Source: Burkholderiales bacterium (lineage in GTDB: Bacteria > Pseudomonadota > Gammaproteobacteria > Burkholderiales > SG8-39). From it: DNA of 19,970 nt. The first letter of the stretch is position 1. Each line of letters starts with the position of its first letter. A program made the translations under genes and the position numbers. Location of the stretch: contig JADLDQ010000351.1 in NCBI GenBank assembly GCA_020846575.1, positions 1-19,970 of the forward strand, given 5' to 3'. This document shows positions 14,458 to 19,970 of the stretch, piece after piece. Below the pieces are notes generated by a model. It was not told where the DNA came from. It ran no database searches and saw only the letters and a program-made list of their open reading frames with translations.

Positions 14458-14621
14458 CTCTCCCTCGAACTTCCTGCGCTTGCTCTTCCCGAACTCGGCT
14501 TCATGACGACAAAGCGCCCGGCCCGTATCGCGGGTGAAAGCGCGAAGTGGGTCTCGACACCGACTTGTCGCAGCAGTTCAGCGCGGGCTGCGACCGCCAG
14601 CTTGAACACCCCTACGGGCAC
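14454..14621 (-). CDS. short upstream ORF, 55 aa, overlapping the helicase start by GTGA
   Basis: A 55-codon frame from GTG 14619-14621 (TTG 14622-14624 is also possible; the upstream in-frame stop is at 14634-14636) ends at TGA 14454-14456, overlapping the helicase GTG by four bases. The N-terminal part looks coding: VFKLAVAARAELLRQVG, then ETHFALSPAIRAGRFVVMK, with mostly G/C third positions and balanced amino acids. The tail is Ser/Arg-rich. No strong ribosome site was found. I do not recognise a family. It may be a real leader gene of the operon, a small DNA-binding or regulatory protein, or the remnant of a longer gene cut at this point. The four-base overlap matches the coupling style of the rest of the operon. 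Confidence 0.4.
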   Translation of the reverse strand: MPVGVFKLAVAARAELLRQVGVETHFALSPAIRAGRFVVMKPSSGRASAGSSRER

Positions 14622-14840
14622 CAAGCCAGCGAATCAAGAAGCTCCAATGACATTTACGGACCAGTCTGACGCCGACGGATAAGTAACAGGTCTCTTTTGG
14701 CGACGTTCGCCCGTGTCATCGCGTACATGAGCACACTGCGAATTTTTTGGGTCGGTATCCCATCAATCACGCGAGCGTACACTATTGGTCTGGAATGTTC
14801 AGTGCCTGTAGCGCACGCAGATCCTGAAGGGAGTCAACGA

Positions 14841-15026
14841 ATGGCACCGTCACTGAAACTGCCGTTGAAACGGCCATCCGACGCGGCGATAGCTCAGTAC
14901 AGGAAGGAGGCGCACGCCAGGTTGCTTGCCGCGGCGCAGAAGCGCCAAGAGGTGTTAGCTGCATCCTCCGTCGAGACTCCGGAGACCCAATCGAATATAT
15001 CGACGAGTAGTTCGGAGCCCACGTAA
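14841..15026 (+). CDS. small hypothetical protein, 61 aa
   Basis: A short, basic and then Ser/Thr/Glu-rich protein (MAPSLKLPLKRPSDAAIAQY at the start; helical KEAHARLLAAAQKRQEV in the middle; STSSSEPT at the end). It has no recognised domain. The start is chosen at ATG 14841 because GAAGGGAG precedes it at good spacing; a longer frame from 14697 lacks such a site. It is transcribed away from the helicase operon, so it is divergent from it. A stable hairpin begins seven bases after its stop, supporting a real transcription unit. Function unknown; the basic helical middle would fit a small nucleic-acid-binding protein, but this is only a guess. Confidence 0.45.
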   Translation: MAPSLKLPLKRPSDAAIAQYRKEAHARLLAAAQKRQEVLAASSVETPETQSNISTSSSEPT

Positions 15027-15032
15027 GTGCGA

Positions 15033-15058
15033 GCGTCGCTATTGCTGCAATAGGACGC
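15033..15058 (+). terminator. stem-loop after the 61-aa gene
   Basis: GCGTC pairs with GACGC and CTATTG with CAATAG around a CTG loop, giving 11 pairs with one bulged G (15038). It lies directly after the stop at 15024-15026. There is no U-run after it, so it is either a non-canonical terminator or an mRNA-stabilising hairpin. Confidence 0.4.
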
Positions 15059-15318
15059 GAGTGGGGAATCTGTATTGAGAATCCCTATTGGGACAGAGCC
15101 GTTTGGAGGGGGGCTTTGACAGCCGACGCCAGAGCCAGAGAAGTGACTCGCTGAGGGCAGACCAGCGCAGCTCGGCTCAGCGGCGCTCACTTGGTGTAGC
15201 CAAATTGTTCCCCTTTGTGGCTTGAGACCATCGCGTTCAGGCTTCATGTAGCTGCGGTAGGTAGATTGCGGGCGCCGCAGGTCTATGATTTATATGAAAG
15301 TCCTTTTCGCGTTTACAA

Positions 15319-15363
15319 CTCCGAAGCCAAAGGTCGCGCGTTCGATTCGCGCCGGGCGCGCCA
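15319..15363 (+). repeat. 3' end of a tRNA-Arg(CCG) gene (att-like fragment, copy 1)
   Basis: The segment reads as the 3' half of a tRNA. It has anticodon loop CTCCGAA, the 3' anticodon stem GCCAA, a perfect T-arm (GCGCG, TTCGATT, CGCGC), acceptor strand CGGGCGC, discriminator G and an encoded CCA. The 5' half is absent: upstream bases do not pair with the anticodon stem and no D-arm is present. This is the usual footprint of an element integrated into a tRNA 3' end. A second, slightly diverged copy lies at 16372 in the same orientation. The anticodon assignment rests on the CCG within the loop. Confidence 0.75.
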
Positions 15364-15377
15364 GCGGCATCGTGAAC

Positions 15378-15803
15378 CTACTTGCCACGCAAGAAGATCT
15401 CGATGGTACCCGTACTCCAGGGCGCGATGCCTGATCCGAAGAAGTCTTCGTCTTCGGTCCACACGGGACACCCCAGGTGAAGGGCCACGGCGACGGCAGG
15501 CCAGTCACCCGGATCTCTTTGGCCGATTCGTTCAGTCGCTTCAGTCCGCATACCCTGTAGCTGGTCTTCAGGAATGATCTGCACCGCGGCGAGAATCGCA
15601 GCGAAGGACGGGCGCCAGACGTCTTCCCGGATTCCCCGGCGCGGCGCAAGCTCGGCGAGATACTGCATCGCCTCTTCGACATTCGACTCGGCGACATAGA
15701 AGGCCGCATCGTCGCAATACCGCTCGATCAGTTCACGGACACGAACTCCAAGCACTGCCCGGATGAGGATATTCGCATCCAGGACGATGCGCTTACCCTG
15801 CAC
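15378..15803 (-). CDS. PIN-domain toxin (VapC-like), 141 aa
   Basis: A PIN-fold RNase. The first strand VLDANILIRAVLG supplies D9; acidic residues follow at E43/E44 and at D97/D100 (QRDPGDWPAVAVAL), with D118/D120 in WTEDEDFF, matching the four-acid metal site. Its length is typical of VapC. It overlaps the end of the upstream antitoxin gene by 11 bases, the classic toxin-second order. VapC toxins cleave tRNA or rRNA when the labile antitoxin is lost. The pair sits between two tRNA-Arg-derived repeats, so it probably stabilises or once stabilised a mobile segment. The family call is firm; the RNA target cannot be read from sequence. Confidence 0.88.
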   Translation of the reverse strand: MQGKRIVLDANILIRAVLGVRVRELIERYCDDAAFYVAESNVEEAMQYLAELAPRRGIREDVWRPSFAAILAAVQIIPEDQLQGMRTEATERIGQRDPGDWPAVAVALHLGCPVWTEDEDFFGSGIAPWSTGTIEIFLRGK

Positions 15804-16053
15804 GGCGCGCCTTGCGCCAGCGCTTGAAGTCGGCCGCCAGTTCCTCCTCCGTCAATCCGAGCCGCGCAAGCTCGGCCTGCATGCGCCGTCCCGCTTCCAG
15901 CAGTGCCTCGCGCTCGGCCTGGCCCGGGCGCTTGGGAATGGGGATGTAGAAGCCGATGGTCTGGCCATGGCGAGTCACCTCGACCGGGACCGTCGATTCC
16001 GCGTAGGAGGCAAGCTTTTCGCGAAGTTCACGGATGCCTACTCGAACGCCCAT
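15793..16053 (-). CDS. Phd/YefM-type antitoxin (VapB-like), 86 aa
   Basis: The N-terminal VGIRELREKLASY, then VEVTRHGQTIGFYIP, is the Phd/YefM DNA-binding fold that begins antitoxins of this class. The C-terminal half is a charged helix (EREALLEAGRRMQAELARLG, then AADFKRWRKARR) suited to wrapping the toxin. The ATG at 16051-16053 is chosen because GGGAG lies about seven bases before it; a longer frame starting at 16101 has no such site and a Cys-rich, unlikely N-terminus. It is first in a two-gene operon with the PIN toxin. A ten-base palindrome 25 bases upstream is a plausible autoregulatory operator. Confidence 0.85.
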   Translation of the reverse strand: MGVRVGIRELREKLASYAESTVPVEVTRHGQTIGFYIPIPKRPGQAEREALLEAGRRMQAELARLGLTEEELAADFKRWRKARRAG

Positions 16054-16078
16054 GAGAAATCTCCCGCGGCAACAAAAG

Positions 16079-16088
16079 TGTGTACACA
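16079..16088. promoter_or_regulatory. palindrome upstream of the antitoxin gene (putative operator)
   Basis: TGTGTACACA is a perfect ten-base palindrome located 25 bases before the antitoxin start. Phd/YefM-type antitoxins, alone or with the toxin, commonly repress their own promoter through short palindromes of this kind. The flanks do not extend the symmetry, and no clear -35/-10 pair was found. Confidence 0.45.
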
Positions 16089-16371
16089 AGTGATGCCACA
16101 CTACGCCGTGCTCCTGGCAGCGTCAAGCAGACATGGAAGAGCACTTGCAGAAGGTCGGGTCTCGAGAATGGCCCGGCACGACCGCGGTGAACCCTTGTGC
16201 CGGAAGAGCAAGCCTTGCCCGTGCGTCGCAGCTGGGGAGTTTCAGCGTCGCTGTTTCGTAACTGCGCGACGCTTCTTGAGACTTCTTGACGCTGCGCTTG
16301 TGGCTGCACCAGCAGTTTGGTGGACGTCTTGACCGGTTGATTTGACAGCCGCCAGCCTCTTCCTCAATCGC
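16089..16371. other. non-coding stretch between the toxin-antitoxin pair and the second tRNA fragment
   Basis: I see no credible gene here. Open frames across it have implausible composition. It contains near-repeats of CTTCTTGA at about 16274-16291 and presumably the antitoxin promoter at its left end. Confidence 0.5.
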
Positions 16372-16414
16372 CTCCGAAGCCAAGGGTCGCACGTTCGATT
16401 CGCGCCGGGCGCCA
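16372..16414 (+). repeat. 3' end of a tRNA-Arg(CCG) gene (att-like fragment, copy 2)
   Basis: Direct repeat of 15319-15363: 39 of the first 41 bases match (A to G at 16384, G to A at 16391), then two bases are missing before the terminal CA. The G-to-A change breaks one T-stem pair and the CCA end is damaged, so this copy has decayed more. There is again no 5' half. It marks the right-hand limit of at least one integrated segment; an hsdR remnant starts about 60 bases further on. Confidence 0.72.
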
Positions 16415-16473
16415 CATGTGAACGAAGAAGCGGGGGTCCAGAAATAGGGGTGGTTAGACAGACCGCGGGCGTT

Positions 16474-16840
16474 GAGCGAGTGAGCGTTGAGGCGCTTGCG
16501 CGGATCAATTCCAGGCTGCCGGCCGGGGCGCTGGAGGGCGCGTTCCGGAAGGTCGACCGCGTGCAAGGCTCGACCCCAGACGCCCGCAATCGCACATTTC
16601 ATCGTCTTCGAGGACGAGGGCGGCGGCAAGCTCGCCAGGAAGATGGCGGGGTATCACCCGTTTCGCGCCGTTCGCGTGGCGGTGGAGGAGGCATTGCGGG
16701 CGGCGCCGCGGGCGCAGGATCGCGACGGGCCGAGCATGAATGCGCTCACGTCGATGCCGCTTGCGCTGACCGATGCGAGCGGTCCGGCCGCCGCCGCCGC
16801 GCGCGCCCGCGTGCGGGTCATCTGCCGCCGATCGTCCTAA
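16474..16840 (+). pseudogene. hsdR: remnant of a type I restriction endonuclease subunit (hsdR), internally deleted
   Basis: Two pieces of the same protein appear in different frames. The first (16477-16608) reads SVEALARINSRLPAGALEGA, then FRKV and DARNRTFHRL, resembling the N-terminal region of HsdR. The second (16595-16707) reads HFIVFEDEGGGKLARKMAGY followed by HPFRAVRVAVEEALRAA, the segment just before the helicase Walker A in HsdR. The two overlap on a shared string of about 14 bases (near 16595-16608) that can encode TFHRL or HFIVF. This suggests a deletion of some hundreds of bases through microhomology. The frame then decays and stops at TAA 16838-16840, overlapping the ligase stop on the other strand. 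It has no start site and no motor, so it is non-functional. Confidence 0.68.
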
Positions 16841-18423
16841 GGCCGGCCGGCGTCGCTCCGATTCCACGGCAGCAGGTGCGCGTTGTCGCGCACCCAGTCG
16901 CGGATCAGGTGCTTTTGCAGCTTGCCGGTGCTGGGGCGCGGCAGCTCGTCGCGAAACAGGAAGTGCTTCGGCGCCACGGTCTTGCCCAGACGCTCGCGGC
17001 AGAACGCCAGCAGCTCGCTCGCCTCGGGGCGCGGCGCGCCATGGCGCAGCGTCGCCACGGCGACCACCGCCTCGCCCCACTGCGGATGCGGCGCGCCGAC
17101 CACCGCGACTTCCTCGAGCGCGGGATGCTCGATCGCCACCGCCTCGACCGCGGCCGGAAACACGTTCACCCCGCCGGAGATGATCATGAATTTCTTGCGG
17201 TCGGTCAGATACAGATAGCCGCGTTCGTCCAGCCTGCCGATGTCGTTGGTGCACAGCCAACCGTCGCGCAGCGCTTCCGCGGTGGGACCGGGCAGGTTGC
17301 GGTAGCCCTTCATGACGGTCGCGCTGCGGATCCATACTTCGCCCGCGGACCCCGCCGCAACGGCGTGACCCTCGCCGTCGCGGATCGAGATCTCGCACAT
17401 CACGCCGACGCGGCCCGCGCTCCCGAGCAGGCCGGGTTCGGACTGGAACGCGCGCAGGACGTCCGAATGCTGCAGGCAGGTGATCCAGCAGCCGGCGTTC
17501 TCGGTCATCGCATAGGGTTGCTTGACTTCGCAGCCGAACATCTCCCAGGCTTCGCGTATCAGGGGAGCGGGCGCGGGCGAGGAGCCGTAGGTCAGCACCC
17601 GCATCGACGAGAGGTCGTAGCGGCCGCTGCGGCCCTCCTGCACGATCCGCTGCAGCATCGCCGAGACCACGTTGACGAAGCTGACGCGCAACCGGCCGAT
17701 GTCGCGCAGAAAAGCCGCCGCATCGAACGCGCCATCGGCAATCACCGTGGTCATGCCGTTGCCCAGGCCGAACACGCCCATCACCACCGGTACCCAGGCC
17801 GCTGACAACGGCATGTACCAGACGTCGTCCGGAGAAAAACCGGCATTGATCAGCGAACGCAGGATCGATGCGGCGACGCCCGCGTGCGTGAGCATCGCGC
17901 CCTTCGGGTGGCCGGTGGTTCCCGAGGTATAGCTGACCAGCAGCACGTCGTCGCCCGAGATCGGCGGCAGGTCCGGCGTGGCGGCGCCTGCCTGCGCGAG
18001 CAGCGATTCGTAGTCGAGCGCGAGCCCGTGTGCGCCGCCATAGCCGATCAGCCGGATGCCGAGCGCTTCCAGTTCGGCGCGCGGCGGCAGCAGCTCGAGG
18101 CAGGCGCTGTGCACCAGCAACATCCGCGTCGCGCTGTCGCGCAGCACGTGAAGGACCTCGGCCGGCGTGTAGCGCCAGTTGATGCCGACGCGCACCGCGC
18201 CCGCCTTCATGCAGGCGAAGAAGTGCTCGTAGATCTCGAGCGACTCGCGCCCGAGGACGGATACGGTCTCGCCCGGATGCACGCCGAGCGACTGCAGAGC
18301 GCAGGCGAACGCCGAGGAGCGCGCGTGCATTTCGCGCCAGCTCCGCGTCCGCTCGCCGCAGTGGTAGGCGGGCTTGTCGGGGAAATGGCCCGCGCAGCGA
18401 GCGAGCATGTCTCGTGGCAGCAT
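16837..18423 (-). CDS. class I adenylate-forming acyl-CoA ligase/synthetase, 528 aa
   Basis: An AMP-forming ligase that activates a carboxylic acid as acyl-AMP and then, most likely, a CoA thioester. The P-loop is YTSGTTGHPKG (165-175), motif A5 YAMTE (304-308), motif A7 GWLCTND (388-394), motif A8 DRKKFMIISGGVNVFP (408-423), and the catalytic lysine is K501 in RPSTGKLQK. Length fits medium or long-chain fatty acid or aromatic acid CoA ligases; the substrate cannot be read. The start is taken at ATG 18421-18423 because GAGG precedes it at proper spacing and MLPRDMLARCA aligns with the usual beginning; an in-frame TTG at 18501 and an ATG at 18489 have poorer sites. It is divergent from the Bug-type receptor, so the two may serve uptake and activation of the same acid (inference). 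Confidence 0.9.
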   Translation of the reverse strand: MLPRDMLARCAGHFPDKPAYHCGERTRSWREMHARSSAFACALQSLGVHPGETVSVLGRESLEIYEHFFACMKAGAVRVGINWRYTPAEVLHVLRDSATRMLLVHSACLELLPPRAELEALGIRLIGYGGAHGLALDYESLLAQAGAATPDLPPISGDDVLLVSYTSGTTGHPKGAMLTHAGVAASILRSLINAGFSPDDVWYMPLSAAWVPVVMGVFGLGNGMTTVIADGAFDAAAFLRDIGRLRVSFVNVVSAMLQRIVQEGRSGRYDLSSMRVLTYGSSPAPAPLIREAWEMFGCEVKQPYAMTENAGCWITCLQHSDVLRAFQSEPGLLGSAGRVGVMCEISIRDGEGHAVAAGSAGEVWIRSATVMKGYRNLPGPTAEALRDGWLCTNDIGRLDERGYLYLTDRKKFMIISGGVNVFPAAVEAVAIEHPALEEVAVVGAPHPQWGEAVVAVATLRHGAPRPEASELLAFCRERLGKTVAPKHFLFRDELPRPSTGKLQKHLIRDWVRDNAHLLPWNRSDAGRP

Positions 18424-18814
18424 CGGCGGATCCTCGCTGCCGATCCGGCCGCGGTCTGCGTTCCGCGACTCGGATGGCGTAAGGGACATTATCCGCAACA
18501 ATGGCGCCGGCGTTCAACGACGCGGGCACGCCATCTCCCGTCTGCGCCGCCCGGAAGATCTCGGATCGCGTCGCGCCGGCCCCTTCATTCCATCCCTCGA
18601 CGACCGCGGCGCTGCACGCAGGGTGAAGCAGCGGCCCGCCTGCCCGTTCGGTGCATTGCCGGCGCCGCGAGCGGTCTTGTCGGTATACTGGGGCTGGCGG
18701 GATCCGGCGGAAGCACGCGGCAAGTCGCCTGCGCCATGGCGGCGGGCGGTGGGCGCCGCGGTCGGCTCGGGTTCCAGCCCGGTGATCCGAATACTTCAAT
18801 CCCGGAGGTGGGAG
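18424..18814. other. divergent intergenic region with a possible rightward -10 element
   Basis: This 391-base region separates the ligase and receptor genes. TATACT at 18684-18689 matches the -10 consensus at five of six positions, but no -35 lies at the right spacing (the nearest, TTGCCG at 18656, is 22 bases away). GC-rich open frames here look like non-coding read-through of the flanking genes. Confidence 0.35.
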
Positions 18815-19846
18815 ATGACAGTGCAGCTATGCCAGACGCGCGCGAGATCTCGGCGCGTGGCGGGCAGCAGCCGGCGCTCGCTGTGCGCGGCGCTCGCCAT
18901 GACGGTGCCGGCGGGCGCGCTGTGCCAGCCGGCGGCGTTCGCGCAGGCCTACCCGGTCAAGCCGATCCGGCTCACCGTACCGTTCCCACCCAGCGGCCCG
19001 GCGGACATCCTCAGCCGGGTGGTGGCGAAAAAGCTCTCCGAGGGTCTGGGCCAGCAGCTGCTGGTGGAGAACCGCTCCGGGGCCGGGGGCACCAGCGCGC
19101 TGGAGGTGGTCGCCAAGGCCGTTCCCGACGGCTACACGCTTACGCTGGGCAGCAACTCGACCTACTCGATCGCCCCGATCATCTACCGGAATCTGGGCTA
19201 CGAGCCGCTCAAGTCGTTCGCGCCGATCAGCCTGGTTGCCCGCTCGGCGAGCGTGATCGTCATCAACCCCGCGCTGGGGGCGAACTCGCTCGCGGGACTC
19301 ATCGCGGTGCTGAAATCGCAGCCCGGAAAGTTCAATTTCGGCTCGAACGGAAACGGCACCATTCCGCACCTTGCGGGTGTGCTGTTCCAGACGTTGACGG
19401 ACACCTCGCTCGTGCACGTACCCTACAAGGGCGTCGCGCCCGCGACCAACGACCTCATCGCCGGGCAGATCCAGCTGGCGTTCGTCATCTCCGCCGGGCT
19501 GGAGCAGCATGTGCGGGCGGGCAAGCTAAAGGTCCTGGCGGTAGCGAGCGCCAGGCGGCTGCCGCAGCTGCCCGAGGTTCCGACCACTGCGGAGGCCGGC
19601 CTGGCCGGATTCGAGTCCTACACCTGGTTCGGCATGGCCGCACCACAAGGCACCCCGGGGGCGGTTATCGCGCGGCTGAACGCCGAAGTGATCAAGAGCC
19701 TCGCCGCCAAGGACGTGTCTGGCGTTCTCCTCAACCAGGGCTTCCAGTCCGAGGGGACGACCCCCGAGCGCTTCGCGCAGTACATCGCCGAAGAGATGCA
19801 GAAGTGGGCGCCGATCGTCAAGGCATCAGGGATGAAGCTCGACTAG
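18815..19846 (+). CDS. tripartite tricarboxylate transporter (Bug family) periplasmic receptor, 343 aa
   Basis: A solute-binding protein of the Bug/TctC family, which delivers carboxylates or related acids to a TctAB-type membrane transporter. An N-terminal signal peptide (Arg-rich start, then SLCAALAMTVPAGAL, cleavage after AFAQA) precedes the mature start YPVKPIRLTVPFPPSGPADI, a family hallmark. Typical later segments are LGQQLLVENRSGAGG, PDGYTLTLGSNST, VHVPYKGVAPA and LPEVPTTAEAGL. The start at ATG 18815 is fixed by GGAGG at 18804-18808; longer upstream frames are not credible. No transporter membrane subunits are in the window, so this is an orphan receptor, as is common in Burkholderiales. 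It is divergent from an acyl-CoA ligase; ligand unknown. Confidence 0.92.
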   Translation: MTVQLCQTRARSRRVAGSSRRSLCAALAMTVPAGALCQPAAFAQAYPVKPIRLTVPFPPSGPADILSRVVAKKLSEGLGQQLLVENRSGAGGTSALEVVAKAVPDGYTLTLGSNSTYSIAPIIYRNLGYEPLKSFAPISLVARSASVIVINPALGANSLAGLIAVLKSQPGKFNFGSNGNGTIPHLAGVLFQTLTDTSLVHVPYKGVAPATNDLIAGQIQLAFVISAGLEQHVRAGKLKVLAVASARRLPQLPEVPTTAEAGLAGFESYTWFGMAAPQGTPGAVIARLNAEVIKSLAAKDVSGVLLNQGFQSEGTTPERFAQYIAEEMQKWAPIVKASGMKLD

Positions 19847-19970
19847 CCTGACTTTCGCTACTGGGGGTTTGGATTGACCCTAAGCCGTTGGTTTTTCAGG
19901 AAGCGGGTATCGAAGGTCTGTACTACATTTGCGTGGCTATTTTCCCCGAAGTGGTGATGCGCGGCGGCGC

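Noticed and set aside
15319..15363. functional tRNA gene
   Set aside because: No acceptor 5' strand, D-arm or 5' anticodon stem upstream; only the 3' part is present.
15290..15709. minus-strand frame ending in a PARIERATFGFG-type peptide, and similar RRESNVRPLASEA and GANRTCDPWL peptides at 16340-16420
   Set aside because: These are the well-known spurious translations of the reverse complement of tRNA 3' ends; I used them as supporting evidence for tRNA fragments, not as genes.
16505..18799. 764-codon open frame on - strand and the opposite + frame 17884-19851
   Set aside because: Out-of-frame shadows of the acyl-CoA ligase and the Bug-type receptor; Arg/Ala/Gly-rich with no domain.
19847..19970. 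possible gene running off the right edge
   Set aside because: One + frame stays open to the edge after 19855, but it is too short and lacks a convincing start to call.

Overview
The window looks like high-GC betaproteobacterial DNA, most likely Burkholderiales. Three things point that way: a Bug-type tripartite tricarboxylate receptor (a family hugely expanded in Burkholderiales), strong G/C preference at third codon positions, and two fragments that fit the 3' end of a tRNA-Arg(CCG) gene. The taxonomic call is an inference. Positions 1 to about 16,840 read as accessory DNA (a defence or genomic island). Positions from about 16,840 to the end read as ordinary catabolic or core genes.

Layout. 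1-117: tail of a probable transposase. 314-1051 (+): an unrecognised 245-residue protein behind a possible promoter overlapped by an inverted repeat. 1159-14457 (-): one long leftward operon. In transcription order it encodes an SNF2-like helicase (frameshifted near its end), a DUF262 + HNH (GmrSD-like) protein, a CBS-like/HEPN-like protein, a DUF1156 adenine-specific DNA methylase, a minimal nucleotidyltransferase (MNT), a small HEPN protein, and a DUF499 AAA+ ATPase with an N-terminal Swt1-type HEPN domain. The genes are mostly coupled by 2-nt gaps or short overlaps. A short unannotated ORF (14454-14621) overlaps the helicase start by four bases and could be the true first gene. 14841-15026 (+): a small orphan protein followed by a strong hairpin.

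15319-15363 and 16372-16414 are direct repeats of a tRNA-Arg(CCG) 3' end. They look like att remnants left by integration into that tRNA gene. Between them is a VapC-like PIN toxin with its Phd/YefM-type antitoxin. Just right of the second repeat lies a decayed hsdR (type I restriction) remnant with an internal deletion at a short shared sequence. The island therefore seems to have at least two nested or successive ends here. Beyond it, a class I adenylate-forming acyl-CoA ligase (-) is divergent from a periplasmic Bug-type solute receptor (+).

How the operon may work (inference). The core set of DUF499 ATPase, DUF1156 methylase and SNF2/DUF3883 helicase is a combination known from defence islands. 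It suggests a DNA-modification-linked anti-phage system, with the methylase marking self DNA and the ATPase and helicase sensing or translocating foreign DNA. What is unusual is the accessory load: a possible modification-dependent DUF262-HNH nuclease, an MNT/HEPN pair, and three separate HEPN-like units. Together these would add DNA cleavage and RNA-targeting abortive arms to one transcription unit.
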